DNA of 64,000 bases from Syncephalis fuscata (Eukaryota; Zoopagomycota; Zoopagomycetes; Zoopagales; Piptocephalidaceae), in contig JAHLTZ010000055.1 in assembly GCA_025786725.1 (NCBI GenBank), forward strand, positions 1 to 64,000, given 5' to 3'. The notes under the pieces were generated by a model, which was given only the letters and a program-made list of their open reading frames with translations, did not search any database and was not told the origin of the DNA. Each line of letters opens with the position of its first letter. The stretch's first letter is position 1. Of this stretch, positions 1 to 13,700 are shown piece after piece. The translations under genes and the position numbers were made by a program.

Positions 1-412
1 AAAAAAATAGACAAAGTGCCTGTTGTGCTCTAATTATTCTTTTTTTGAATGCTTGAAATTCTTGTTACCACATTCGCTCTAATTTATCAACGTAGCAAAT
101 CAACCACCAGTTTAAATATACAATATTTAAATCTAGAACAGTAACTTCAATTTAGTATGCACAGTGTTAGTTCCATTGAGTTGTCGCTTAATCAGTTGAT
201 TTTACTTCTATGCTGGCCAACACCAAAATACATTTTGAACAATAAATCCTGCATTGATTGCTATGTACTGCAATTTGCAATAAATAATCAAATAATTTGT
301 TACTTTTTATGTCTTTACCTACATCATTTACTTCAAATCACTTGTTCTTATTGCTGCAACTGCAATATTTTATAAGATCACAAATATATAGACTTTAAAT
401 AAGAACATAACG
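1..412. other. No gene seen; AT-rich flank
   Basis: This is AT-rich sequence ahead of the broken secreted-protein copy. A 72-codon open stretch on the plus strand at 157-375 has no recognisable domain. The first bases are probably an upstream or intergenic region. I see no RNA gene or repeat. Confidence 0.5.
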
Positions 413-1050
413 ATGCTATTTGAGATCAGGTATCTTTTACCACTATTAGTACTACTATCAGTTGGCCAAAGTGTACTTTTAAAATTTACAAACTGCAAGT
501 ACATATTAGTTGCAACAATATTTTACTAACTGTCAATTGAATAGTGGTCAAAGACATGAAAGTAAAGGATGGTCGATTAGTAATGCTATTGAAATTGTAA
601 GTTACATATTTAACTGTTTATACTTGTCAATATGCTTATATAATCATCAGATGGTTGCATTGAGAATGATCGCATAACATTTGTTTCCATTAATGCTATA
701 CGTCCTATAGAGTCTTTTGATATTCTGCTGATGGACGGGTACACGATGATGAAATTACAATAGCAAATAATAGACTATGGCGTTTGCTATCTAATTTATA
801 TTGTAAAACTGAACCTTGTTTGAGTCCCAACGATGCATTAAAATACATTAAAAATAAATACAGAGATTTGGCAATGCCGACTATTAATCTACCTTCTTAT
901 CAACATCCATGACAATACGGCCAACATTATAATGATCCTTTGTTGATAGGACAATCGATGTTGATAATCAGGATAATACATTACGGAACAGCGATGATGA
1001 AAAGTTTTACCGCCTTATCTCAAAGTCCAAGTAATAGTCCTACTAACTAA
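413..1050 (+). pseudogene. Broken copy of the secreted-protein family found at 38-41 kb
   Basis: The copy starts with a signal-peptide-like stretch (MLFEIRYLL...) close to the starts of the genes at 39286 and 41487. The signal exon is joined directly to the LLKFTNCK segment that in the 41 kb copy lies two exons further on, so the middle of the protein is missing. A family intron follows (donor near 503, acceptor near 543), then a match to the VVKDMK/WSISNAIE segment, a second intron ending near 652, and a C-terminal region matching GCI..DRITF, NNRLW and YRDLA.PTI. Frames are broken several times in the last part. The breakpoint lies at a shared TTAAA/LLK string, which suggests a microhomology deletion. 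I do not recognise the family. It is probably non-functional. Confidence 0.7.
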
Positions 1051-1382
1051 ATAGTGTATATTTAAATATACTCAGTCAATAGACTTATTTTTTACTATTT
1101 CATATAGCTATACACGCAATAATAGCTATAATAAATTAACAAACTGCGATATTATTATAGTGCATTCTTGTTCAAAATGCCAATTTATTCAATAAATTGT
1201 TTTATTTGATCGTAACAATATGTATGTATTATGAAGCCACTATACAAGTAAAAACAGCATTGTTCTAAATGATTTATTTATGTATTAAAATAACATACAT
1301 AATCCAGATAATAATACTGAACAAAAATAGTATTTTTTGATAATAAAATAGCTATACAAGTATCGAGTTTCCATTTTTCTAT
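1051..1382. other. Intergenic, AT-rich
   Basis: This is the 3' flank shared by the broken copy and the minus-strand histidine kinase. I see no gene, only low-complexity AT-rich sequence. Confidence 0.6.
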
Positions 1383-4300
1383 TTATATAGCCGAATCTTT
1401 AGACAAGTAACTAGAGTGATGATAGGTAAAGTAATCACCATTACTTTGATTACTACTGCTATTTGAAATAGGTGGCTGTGTGGCCGTCAATGAAGTATTG
1501 ATTGGATCAGTGGCGGCGGCAGCAGCAGCAGCAGTACTCGTTGCTACTAGTTCATTAACGACTATTTGTCGTTCCATAGCACTGGTATTCTCGTCTCTAT
1601 CCAGACAAAGAGCTGGTGAACTGGCTGAATTACGTATTGAAATGGATCTACCAAGTAGATCGGCGCTATTTTTAGACATTGTCTCTTCAAGGGTCAAACA
1701 AGCTGTACTGGGCGATGTTATCATTGTGGCCACCGTACTTGCCGTATTGCCTAAACTACCCAGCGTATTGCCATGTCGTTGCCAAGATGGGTTACTGTAT
1801 TTATCAAGCATATGACGTAGATCATCTAATTTCAATGGCTTTGAAAGGAAATCATCCATACCTATATATATATCATATTAATTACCACCAAATATAGACA
1901 CTAGTTAAACTTACCCGCTTCATAACAACGTGTTTTCCAACTATCAAATGTTGATGCGGTTAAAGCAATAATAGGTGTACGGCTAACGGTAACGCCCGTG
2001 GAGGTAAAGGCACCTGCCACGGCCACTGTTGATCCACCTGGTGTTGTTACTCGATCCGGTGTATGTGTAATGGCTGTATCCATCGATGCTCGCATCGGTG
2101 TTGATCTATTATGTTGCAATGAACTAACCCAATGACTTGCTTCGTGTTTACGAATAAGCCGTGTCGCTTCAAATCCATCCATAATAGGCATTTGGCAATC
2201 CATTAAAATAAGATCGTGTTTAACACTTGATGTTTCCGTTACTTTACGCACTGCTTCCTGTCCATCTGCGGCCAATTCAACTCGATAGCCCAGTTTTTTC
2301 AAAAATAATGCCCCTAACTTTTGATTAATGGCATTATCTTCAACATAGAGCACTAATCCACGCGATGTCTCGGCAGATAAAGTGATAGCCGAGTTTACAG
2401 ATGGTATTTGCATGAATGGTAATGATTTTGGATTATCCGAGCTTTTTAACTGGCTCTTATTTACTTGACTGTCACCACCATTATCATTAATTTTATCATC
2501 TTCAGTTGATATATAGTACCCGATACAATAATAGGCGATGGCGCACTAGAAATGGTTGATTGTGGTGTTGATGGATAGGATGGCATTGGTATATGAGCTG
2601 GTTGGTTATGACGTGTATTTAATACATTAGGCAGTGGTGCTAGTGTATCATCCTTAGGCGTAGACATCAATGAGTTAGATGCCCATAAATGCATTGGAAT
2701 ATCCTCCATAGTATCATCGGCATCTAATGCTATACCACTCTGATCAGCAAAGTTAAATGGCTGTATTTGTTTCCCTTATTACGTGACCGTTTATCATTAT
2801 CACTGTGACGTGGTGTTAATAGATCCCGCATCGTTGAAAAGTTGGGCGAGCTCAATCCTTTAATGGATCCAGATGAGGTGGATTGCGATTTAGTAACTGG
2901 AAGTGGATCCATTGGTGCACCGGTATTAGAGGTAAGTATAGCTCGTTTCAAATTACGCGCTATATCGTCGAGTAATTGATTTAATCCTTCTAATGACGTG
3001 GCCATCGATGTACGTAACTGTGTCTGATATAAATCATCAATAGCATGGCTCATTTCCTGCATAGACGCCACTATTTGATCATGTCCTAATACATGAGCAC
3101 ACTTTTCATACAATCTGCCACATGACAGTGGACGGGGTAGTATATTGGCATGGGTGGGTACGCGTATATCATCAGGTGCATCTAATGGCACAAATACAAT
3201 GGTCGGTGGCAATTGAACTGATCCATGTTCACTACTATTACTAGATGCTGTACTTGTTGGCCAATTAAAGTGAGTCAGTGGATTGTCGATATCAAATAGA
3301 TTTGATTTCATAGAATCACTATTTGATTTAGATGGTGATAACAATTCAACATCAACTAATATCAAATCAACAGATAGACGACATGATCGTTGACACGTAT
3401 TGTTGTTACGCGACTGGCGTTTCTTTTGCCGTTTCTTAGCCAGTGATGATGATGCTATCGGCGGTGGACACTTTAATGTTGGCGACAGTGAATGGACAGC
3501 CGATGGAATAGATGAAATGGAGTTAAGTGAATTAATCGTGGTGTCGGCAGCATCATCGCCATAATGACTGAATCGACATTGACATTCAAGTACTTCGAAT
3601 TGCCAGTATTCAGTAAGCATTTGTACTAATACACGTTGGGTTTGTGGATTACGTAAAGCAATACCACACCGTCTATTACGGAATATTCGAGGTGCCAGTT
3701 CAGTCAGCATGCCAAATGGCGATACATGGCCTAATTCAAAGGGAATTCTAACGCGGAAGGCACTACCTGTACCATTCTCGCTTTTAACGGTAATACGGCC
3801 ACCCATAAGACGGGCCAGCTGTTGACATATAACCAGGCCTAAACCAGTACCGCCATATCGACGCGTTACACTACTATCGGCTTGCATAAATGGTTCAAAA
3901 ATAGCCGCTCTTTTCTCCTCGGGAATACCGATACCCGTATCCGCCACTTCAACGACTAGCCATATAAGCTGATCGGCCTCTTCATCGTCCTGTTCATCAC
4001 CGGCTGCCTCGGCAATATCATCAGCTGGCTCGGTCCATACTTTCATATGGACATAGCCACGAGCCGTAAACTTTAAAGCATTACTAATAATATTCATAAG
4101 TATTTCTTGGAATCGATGAGCATCGCCCATAACAACAATGGGTACATCGAGTGCCATATTCAACAGATAATCGACATCGGGTGCAGCAATTGACGAAGTC
4201 ATTTTGAATACATTCTCAATTACAACTCGAGGTGAAAATGCTCTACACTCGAGTTCAAGTCGATTCGATTCAAGTTTAGAAAAGTCGAGGATATTATTGA

Positions 4301-6322
4301 TAATACCATGAAGTACGTGAGATGACTTTTCAATAGTGGCTACATAGTCCGACTGTTCTCCTGATAATTGGGTACGGCGAAGCAGTTCAGTGAATCCAAT
4401 AATAGCATTCATTGGTGTGCGTATTTCCTATATTTATATAAATATATTGTATGATACATGGTCGAAATGACTTACATGACTCATAGTGGCGACAAATGCT
4501 GTTTTAGTATGGTTTGCTCGTTCAGCTGCTTCTTTTTCGAGTATCAGTTGTTCAAATTGCTTATTAACAATCATTGTTTGTTCTAATCGATCGCGTGAAT
4601 TGGCCGTGGCTGATCCAACCAGTCCGGAGAATAGAAATGAAGTGGCCATGACAAGTACCACGGCAATAAGCGATACATTCTTTTGTTCTTTTTGACAATC
4701 AAGCAGACCAGTTTGTGCTGATTGATTAGACGTAGTGTCATCAAAGGAAAAGTTCATAGCCGACATGCCTATATATTAGCTATTAGCTACTATCTATATA
4801 GCTATATTTCTATCTATTACCTGTATAGTGCATGGCACATACGCCAAGACCGAGTACTAGAGCACCGATAAATTGCTTACTCATATCCTTTAAATTACCG
4901 GCTAATACTAAAGCCATCGTCGCCACTACCCAAGCAATAATAAAGGATGCTGCCACAATCCATGGTGTATAGCTAACGGTGACTCGTACTTGTTGTAGTG
5001 AACAAGTTGTCGGATTCATAGCAATAATACCGGTATAATGCATACCACAAATGCCAGTGGCTAGAAAAAATCCACTAGCGATAGTACGAGGCAACGACGA
5101 CACAACCAGTGTAAATCGACCGGGCCCATCTATTTCATAAACTCTGAAACGGGCATCTGATCCATTAGACATAGGTACTGATGTCATCATACGTGGTTTA
5201 GTGTGAGAGAGTTGTTTTGTTGACAAAGTGTATTAAAAGGAGACACTCGTTTTTCGTCATAGCAAGTTGTATCGTCGCTATTGTTTTTTTGGTTGTGATG
5301 ATTTGAGTGGAGTGGTGAACGAGATAGACGATCCGGTGATTGTGTAAGTGATGTACGGGCTGTATTCATTGACGCCTTACAAGTATCGTTTCTATCCAAT
5401 GCAGGCGGTACCGTTAATGGTGTGGCCAATGCCGATCCAGTATGATGACCGTAAACTGACGATATGGGAATAATTCACTGGTGGATGTGTAAGGACCAGA
5501 TGGTGGATGAGTGCGTAAGGAACGATGGCCCGAATTGGAACGACTTCTCATAGCAACTGAAGTGGCATCGGATGATATATAACCGTGGTTATTATTGGCA
5601 CTAGCGGTGAGGCGTGTATCCTTGCTACGACGATTACGTAAATCGCCAATAATACTATTAGAACTAGTATGTTCTTCTGCATATTGATTAGATATTGTAG
5701 CATTTTGTTGTGGTTGTTGATTATTTAAATGTATTTCATTTGGTTGATTAGAGTGATGCGAATGATTAACAATAGCACTTGTATTGTTACTGTGATGTAT
5801 AGGATGTGCATAGATTCCTTCTTCACTATTGCGTGCATTATTATTGTCAAGTGCTACATAATTGACTCCAAAGTGATTAATACGATGAAAGTTATTGATC
5901 TAATAAATGGTGTAAATGTGATTAATACTATAACTAGCTAATTGTTAAACCTGTTACCTGAAAAGCAATACGGGCCGCAATAATTGGAATTAGAAATGAA
6001 AGTACAGTCAAACCTGGATCGTATTTCATACTAATATCTATTTCAAGTGCCAACATACCTACAGTCATTCATACGTATAACATTAATACTTTTAGACTGT
6101 AACCAATAAGTGCTTACCAACAAAATGCATGCCCCAAATCGCACATCCGCCGAGTGCCACAGCAGCTAATGCCAGCCATGCGTTCTTGCGTGCGTTCCCA
6201 CGCGTCTTATGCACCTGGTACAGCACTTGACAGGTTGTCCAGGCCCCCTGGACTGAGACAAGGTAGGATAGGAATATAATGGCGTAATCCCACTTGACAT
6301 TTGGAATTTTATTTTGCTCCAT
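1383..6322 (-). CDS. MHYT-domain hybrid histidine kinase with receiver domain
   Basis: This is a membrane sensor kinase that autophosphorylates on His and passes phosphate to its own Asp. Exons seen are 6322-6118, 6058-5958, 5899-4821, 4768-4476, 4427-1915 and 1861-1383, about 1,550 residues. The N-terminus is an MHYT sensor with motifs GMHFVG, GMHYTG and AMHYTG between membrane helices. It is split by an Asn/Ser-rich insert of about 200 residues. A further membrane helix (about 4690-4600) and a coiled segment lead to the phosphoacceptor motif SHEIRTPMNA across the 4476/4427 intron. The ATPase part shows the N box (NIISNALKF), G1 (DTGIGIP), F box (FEPFMQ) and G2 (GGTGLGL). The receiver domain (2360-1861) has acidic VEDN, phospho-Asp in LILMDCQMP and the switch region IIALTA. 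Four places (about 5460, 5230, 2775, 2500) need one extra base to stay in frame. An unseen intron could explain the first two. The ATG was chosen because it precedes the first MHYT helix. Confidence 0.9.
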
Positions 6323-7975
6323 ATTATACTCAGTATAGCGTGGCGTGGACCAGCAAGTTTATAGTTTGTTATGCACTTGCGAGTGGCCGGTGTGCAGCGG
6401 AAAGTAGTAACAATAATAAAGTGCTTAAACAGTTGATAAATTGACAAATCAACGAGAAGCGGAGTTGGTAACAGTGGTAACACTATGCTTACAATGGTTA
6501 ATATGATGAATAAAAAACTCCGCTACAATAAAGTTGTTTTCGTTTAATCTACGATAATTCACTGCGATGAGCGACTAAACTTTATCACTGGTAATAAATG
6601 TCACGATAATGTATGACATAGGTGAGTAGTGGGATGGACTGTAATAATAACAGTAACAAGGATATCAACGAATAGAAGAAGGAAATGTAGTCCAATGTTA
6701 TGGAAAGGGAAGTGGCTGGTGAGGTACCGTGAATTCACGCACGTTTCTATTAACAAACACACGTACACACTTGAAGGGTTTCTATTGGCACTGCCGCTAC
6801 CGCTACAGCCACCACCACCACCACTATATACTGGAGTAGCAACAAGTCAGGGATATGGTAATTACAAAGATATCAAAAGAGGCTATTACAGTTTGATTCG
6901 TATAAGATAGCAATGACTTTTGCTGCTATTACGGCTATTAATACTATTGATACTACTACGGATACTACTACTGATAGTACTGATAATGATGTTGTGTTTG
7001 TTGCGTTTGTGTTGTTGTTGTTACCAATAGTACCACTAAGCGTTTAAAGCTAAAAGGAGAAGGGGATAAAGTACGCGTAGCAGTGGTTTACAACATAACA
7101 TACGGAATAAGAGAAATGGACAATGTTGAATGAACAAGATGACCACACGACCTAGTTTATCGCTTTCTATTCTTATGCTCAATAGGCTACACTTTCTTTT
7201 TCCGGGTGCTGGTCAAGCGCCTTTGGAAGCACGGCAAAAAGAAAGGGCATGCTGTACGACTTTAGCCCGACTTGTCTATTCTGGGTATTACTCCCTGATA
7301 CGGTAGTTCCTAGAGACTTGACTCAATGTAGATTGTATGCTTGACTCGATGCTCTTTTAATTCTAGTCTATTAATATTGAGATGCAGCTATAAGCTATTC
7401 GTATAGTATATTTATTCTTTAATCATTATAGTATAACTAATATTTATATTATGAATAGATAAATGTGTATTTTAGTGAAAAGGATAGTATATATATATAT
7501 ATATAGGTGCGTGCATTTGTACGCGTAGATCTTTGATAATACACGGAAGTTCTAATATACATTTACCGACACTTGTGCAACTATTATTACTATAACGGTT
7601 TATTCTTGATTATAGTTGTTCAAGGCCAGATACTAAATAGTCAAGTTGTTGTTTATTGGATAGACGATAGTAGGACATAGGCAATCATGTTGGATCTTTA
7701 TAGATAACAATGTATTAATTAAATAGATATACTACAAATACTATATTAATTATATAGTTGTATATGCAAATATAATAAAGTGATTTATTTAAGCTATTTT
7801 AAGCTATTATAGTCAGTTATTATTGTCTAGTTATTATTAATTGTAAATCAGTTACATTAAATCATAAGTATTTTTAACACCTTTTAATAAAAATAATAGT
7901 AAAGATAGTATTAGAATATACACACGCATAAGCAAAGGTCTTAATCAGTTAGATATGTCTATGCCAGTGTTATAA
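6323..7975. other. Intergenic between histidine kinase and TRAPPC1; GC-richer patch at 7180-7330
   Basis: I see no convincing gene. An (AT)n tract lies near 7488-7505. The stretch 7180-7330 has a base composition unlike its surroundings and holds a 44-codon plus-strand open frame from 7178. I could not identify it, and an organelle-derived insertion is only a guess. A plus-strand open frame at 6629-6910 has no domain and is probably chance. Confidence 0.4.
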
Positions 7976-8803
7976 TTAGGATGCATACAATGCTAGACTG
8001 CGAATGTATTTGTTTAGTATATAGCGGAACTTTTCACATTCCACTTCATACTCATCGGGGAAGGCAGAGTCATCAACGATAATAGCGCCTGTCTCATCGA
8101 CAACGCTGCCTCGTACACGGGCCAGTGGGTTCTTAATGACATATTCAACATAGCATTGGGAATAAATACGGTGGAGTAATTCGCTTTGTTGTTCGGCGTT
8201 AGGATCAGTTAATAGAATGAATCGCAGTCCCGACAATGTACGATAGTGGTGCAACTTGTAATGACTTGTACGATAAGCTAGAAAATTAGATGTTCTATTA
8301 TAAAGTAATTTATTGATTTATTAATTGATTAGTTAGTTAACCAGCTATTATGATAAATTATGGTGTGTGTGTGCTTACCCTTTGTTCTTTGAAAGCTTGC
8401 CACAGAGATTACGTAGAGAGTAGACTACGCCGTAGACTAGCTTGGCTTCTTCCTCGGAAGGTAGACGTCCATTGGCTGCAATACTGGTGGTTGACGTGAC
8501 AGAATCTGTGCCAACTGTGCCACTTTGCGAGCCAAGTGGATATTGTTGCGAGAGGACCGACGATGGCTGGTGCGACGACGTCACTGAACCAGTGGCTTGC
8601 TGGCCCGTCTGACTGTTCGTACCAACAGTTGAGTTGCCCACTGGTGGTATAGTGGTGCCGGCGCTATTAAGAGCCGACAACGGAAACTGAAAGGTGCTTG
8701 AACGAGGAGTACGCGGGGTCAATGGGCCCGACTGTTTACGCTGACAATCGTGCTGGTAGACACAGCGACAATGCCGGTCAAAGATGTAAAGACTATAGAT
8801 CAT
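7976..8803 (-). CDS. TRAPPC1: TRAPP subunit 1 (Bet5/TRAPPC1), longin fold, with a long insert
   Basis: TRAPPC1/Bet5 is a small longin-fold core subunit of the TRAPP tethering complexes, which activate the Rab Ypt1/Rab1 in ER-Golgi traffic. Exon 1 is 8803-8379 and exon 2 is 8294-7976, with a GTAAGC donor and an ATAATAG acceptor. Phase 2 across this intron restores the conserved string NFLAYRTSHYKLHHYR. The protein starts IYSLYIFDRHCRCVYQHDC, typical of the family. It resumes with EEEAKLVYGVVYSLRNLCGKLSK and ends with the conserved VEYVIKNPL and KYIRSLALYAS. Between these an insert of about 90-100 Ser/Thr/Gln/Gly/Pro-rich residues (about 8740-8470) sits after the first two strands, giving about 247 residues against roughly 145 usually. 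The insert is in frame with no splice sites that I could place, so it is probably translated as a disordered loop. Confidence 0.9.
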
Positions 8804-9302
8804 TGTAAAGAAGCACCAGTGTCGACAGACTGAATAAAGTTACTACGGGGCAAGAGTAAAGATGACGCGGACAAGATGGGAAATAGTTTTATTACAATTT
8901 GTAGAGAGGCGCTGTTGTATTTGTTATTTTATCAGTTGGGGCCCGCCACTACCATCTGAACAACCATACTAATTCACGCTTTTCCGTTGTTGTCATCCGC
9001 GTTGCTACACTTTGGTTTATTGCTCGTTGTAGCTTTTGTACTTTTTGACGCTGTAGGCGTATTTGTATGCGTGTGCGTGTGTACGCTATTGTAATATTGA
9101 CAGTGAGACGATAGGACCACTGGGCAGTTTAAAGGCGCGGCATTTCTTGTTCAGCTATTATTTACTTAATACTTTTATTAACTGCCATCTACCCACGTAT
9201 TGGCAATCTATATAATAGTAGTAATAATAGCTATTTCTAAATATTCTATAGTGTATCCTAGTTGCTAGTTTGCGATATCCACCTATCTATATCTATATTA
9301 CT
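8804..9302. promoter_or_regulatory. Divergent promoter region between TRAPPC1 and the Nem1-type phosphatase
   Basis: About 500 bases separate the two divergent start codons, so both promoters must lie here or in the leaders. I see no clear TATA box that I would assign. The region includes a GT-rich patch near 9065-9095. No other gene is visible. Confidence 0.45.
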
Positions 9303-10744
9303 ATGGCGATACATGATACAGAAGAAGGGTCGGTCAAGCGACCTTTCATTGCGGCGACTTCACACTACTCGTCAAAACAAATGACCATCGACTCTACTCA
9401 GAAAACTACTCATTTTAGCGTTTTTAAATGGATATTACTGGCCTGGACAACACTAACCAATTGGCTATATCATTTAATATTTACTAGTTATACAAATATC
9501 GGTACTACTCGTTCAACACGGATTGTCAAGTTGTCACATGACCGTACATCAATTTGTACTGAAAATAATAAGCTGATTGCTAATAATTATGATAGTGACA
9601 GTGATACTATACTCGAATCAACTAGAAAAGTGGCCGATTCACCATTACCTGCACGGAGTGGTCGAGCACGTCGACAGGCTAACAATACGTCGTTGTCGTT
9701 GTCGTCGTCGTCGTCGTCGTCAGCGGCTGCAACATCATCGACAGTCGAACAACAGAAGCATCATTCTGCGGACCGAGCATCTGCGCGTGCCGTTAACGCA
9801 GCTAAAGGTGGCAGTGCAGGTAAGTAAGGCGTTAGGCTTATTACGGCAAAGCAGCTGATACTGACACCTAACTAGCTAGCACGAATACGCGTCCTACAAC
9901 GAGAATTATACAGTTACCGGCCCGTAAAACACTCGTACTTGATCTTGATGAGACACTTGTGCACGCCGATCAACATGGTGGGTCTCGAGTCGATCATGTA
10001 GTTGAGGTAGTTATGGATGGGTATGCCCAGCTTTACTTTATTGGTAAGCGGCCGCATACAGACTATTTTCTACGCAAGGTAATCTATCACAAAGTGCGCC
10101 ATAAAACGTTTAACTATAATGATAATAGGTTAGTCAATGGTATGAATTGGTGGTTTTTACGGCATCACTACCCGAATACGCCGATCCCGTTATCGACTGG
10201 CTTGATCCAGATGCGTGCTATTTCAAACGACGTCTATTTCGTAGTGACTGTACACCACGTGGATTTAGCTTTGCTAAAGATTTGTCGCTCATTCAAGCTG
10301 ATTTATCGCGCGTTATTCTGGTCGATAACTCTCCTGCATGCTTTGCACTGCATAAAGGTAAATGAAGCGAATAAGCATTGGCGACATGACGAGGCTTTGC
10401 GCTTATCTAGTTGCATTCTACTGATGCACACGCTTTTTTTTATCTATCTACTATCGCTATGCACAATAGAAAATGGATTGCCTATCTCCGGCTGGTATGA
10501 CGATCAGCGAGATGAGGCGCTTCTTGAACTGCTGCCGGTACTTGATGCGTTGCGTTTCGTCGACGACGTGCGATCAATACTACGTCTTCGTTTATGCAGC
10601 CATCGACGACCGACAGGCGCAGTATTTACCGAACGAATGTCTTCCTTGCTATCAACGGCTCAAACCGATACAAGTAACTATACAGTGATGCCTAGACGCT
10701 CGGCGATAACTGTTCAACATTCAGCAACGACACATCGTTCCTAG
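9303..10744 (+). CDS. Nem1/CTDNEP1-like HAD phosphatase of the nuclear envelope/ER
   Basis: Nem1-type phosphatases dephosphorylate lipin (Pah1) at the ER/nuclear envelope with the regulator Spo7/CNEP1R1. Four exons, 9303-9819, 9876-10078, 10129-10357 and 10470-10744, give 407 residues in a continuous frame (phases 1, 0, 1). Near residue 45-65 a hydrophobic segment (WILLAWTTLTNWLYHLIF) fits the membrane anchor. A Ser-rich linker contains a homopolymeric Ser run coded by TCG repeats. The catalytic domain opens with KTLVLDLDETLVHA, the DxDxT nucleophile motif. It continues with WYELVVFTASLPEYADPVIDWLD and the DLS.VILVDNSP motif that carries the distal Asp. The C-terminus, with WYDD and ELLPVLDAL, follows the Dullard pattern. 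The last 60 residues are basic and low in conservation. Scp-type CTD phosphatases share the fold, but the N-terminal anchor favours Nem1. Confidence 0.9.
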
Positions 10745-13700
10745 GCAGTTGAATATAACTTAAAATGCAAATCATTAAATTTTATATATTTTATTAATTA
10801 ATTAAATAGTAATAACAATAATAATAGTAATAGTGATGGTAGTACAGTATTTACCAAATTGATCATGTTTATTCTTTAATTCTCTTTTAGTTGATGGTCA
10901 TTGCACTGTTACTATAATAACGCTTATAACCAATGAGTATTCCTTAAAGCTGCTCAATGATTTGTGCCCTTGTGTGTACAATAATTATGAGTGTTTTTTG
11001 CTATTCATTTTCACATGTCTTTGCATTAACTTGTGTATGAAAATGATCATTTATTTGGCTGTGCTTTAATTCATTATTACTATGCGTATTATTGCTATAG
11101 CAGTATTATTACAGTATTATTCCGGTCGATTAAATCAAATTAGTTTATTATTTGTTGATAAGTTACTTTATAGGATATACACGCTATATTTATAGATATG
11201 ACTTGCTGTCTATTATGTACACATTTGGCCCCTTTACATAGTAATTTATTAAATAGCATTAAAGTATAATAGATAATTGATATAACAATGTTAATAATAC
11301 AGAATGACATTAATATATTATTGCAATAATTATTCTTACTATTATTAGTGATAATAAATGGCTGATAAAAACCATAGTAATGCATGCCTGTTTAAATGTC
11401 ATAGCAAATGTACGGCAAAGCTATGTATGATTAAAAAGGAAACAGGTAGACACAAAGCATTGCAGATACAGGGAGAGCTGCAGTGACATGTGCAAATTAT
11501 ATAGTATCCGGTTTCGATAGCGGTCACCACAACTAATTCGTTTTTTGCAGCAAAAAAGAAAAGGACAAACATAGTCCCATCGTGCTTTGAATTAATCCAA
11601 GGCTTGACAGCGATGGAAGTCGTAGATAATTACTAAAATAAAAATGTAAAATGCACAATGTAAAGCGTAAAAGTTTAGTTTAATGCTCAGATTTGTATTA
11701 TCAATCTGCGTATCCTAAATAATAAAGTATATACGATGCTTTGACCAACACGCCTCCGTCTCCTTTTACTTTCTACTTTGCTATACTGCAGTTTGTAGAT
11801 AAGTAGATTGCCATGTGCATCGACCATGGCCTTTTCATAGTTTAGCAACACGTCGTTTCTCCGATTCGTTGACTACTTTTCGAGTAATAATTATTTAACA
11901 TGCTTACTCTTCTGTGTTCACCTGCACCGACACGCGCTTACCCGCCATACTGCCCCATCCATGCGATGCGGATAACGATGGTAGCAACACTGGCCTTGTT
12001 ATTGTTAGTGCGGTAATCGCCATTACTACTACAACTACTACAACAGCAAATGCTATCATTTCATCCATGTGCTTTTGCGTTAATTCAAACGATAGCCATT
12101 GAGCGATAGCCATCGCCACAACAACAAAAACTTGTAATTTCGCGTGTCATCATACTTTCCGTTTCATCTCGGTCTCTTCTCCTCCTTCTATTCACGTTTT
12201 TACTTGATATTGCTTTTATTGATCCGGTCGAGATTCCTTTTTGTTCTTGGCTCTTTTTCTTTTCTTTCTCTTATTTCTCTATCTGTTTATTTCCACTCAC
12301 CTCCACTGAATAGTTCGCCTGTACCGACAGTCGTCACGCTTTATTTGACTGTACATCCTACGTGTACAACGCGTGTACTAGCACTTGTCTAAATAACCTT
12401 TCGTTATTCATAGTCAACGGCCTATTCATCCTTACTATCATCGGCTTGCTCTTCCATAGTTGCCTGTTCCGTGATTCGTGTCACCATCTTTTGAAATTTT
12501 GGTGCCACGTTTAGTATTTCCCTACTTTTTTTCTATCATTTGAAAACATTTTCCGTTTACTGCTTTTCTCCTAACAACGGCAGCCATTACCATCATCACA
12601 TAAAAAATAACAAATAACAGATAACAGCTACAACAATAGCAGTGACAGTACATCAATAACCATAACAACACCCTTTTAGCCGTCCAGACAAAGTGATCTA
12701 TTAACACCTTTACATAACTATATTGACTGTGTGATTTTACTAAAACTATTGCACTTGTTACCAAGTTATTATTTTGTTCACTTTGTGCCGCATCGCTTAT
12801 CCGCGGCTATTCTTAGCACCGTACTAGCTAACTTTTGCAGTTTGGTTTCACCGTGTCTTCAGCCTTTTTTCCTTCATTATCTACAGGTATTCCTTAGCTT
12901 GCGTGCGTTCGTGCATCCGTACTTGTGTATCCTTCCTCTCTTTCGCTCCCATTATCTATCACTTCTGTGTTTGTTTCTTGCTTACTTATCAGTACCTTTG
13001 CTTTTTCTCCTTCCTCTCTCTCTCTCTGCACCTCGACTTGCCACGTTTTCTTAGCGGTTTCCTTTTTGTATAAAAGGACTGAAATATTAGCGTTGGCCGT
13101 TTGTCCACGTTTAACCTATTCGCCATTACCATTGACCGACCTTTCACGTACGCATTGTTCACTGCTAACCATAGTGTTATTTGTTTGAGTAACCATTGCT
13201 GACGCGTACATTGCTTCATTTATCCGTTTTTTATCATTTCTATCTTAATACGTTTTCTTGTTACGTACAATCTTTGGCATTTTATTTTCAGCTTTATTCA
13301 AACGTCATCACACGTGAAATTCATTATAATAATTTCTACTAAAAACCGGCCAACAATTTGCATTCTGATCCCCTCATTTGGCACAGAAAGCAACGAAAAC
13401 GACGGACGATCTGACCACGCGGAGAATTTGATTTGAACACACACAGCACACAGCACCAATAACAACACCATCAACAACATCCTTTGCTGGCGATCATTGA
13501 GTTACCGAAACAAGACTTGTTCACCTCCTTTGCTTTCCATCTTCACCTTACCTTGAACTCTGGTACTGTCATTATTCCTATACAACGCCGAGCCTCCTTT
13601 TCCATTCTATTAAGGCTACTTTCAACTATCTGTGCTGTTGTTATTGTCACCACCACCACATCATCCTTCTCTACTCTGGTTATTATTATTACTATTATAA

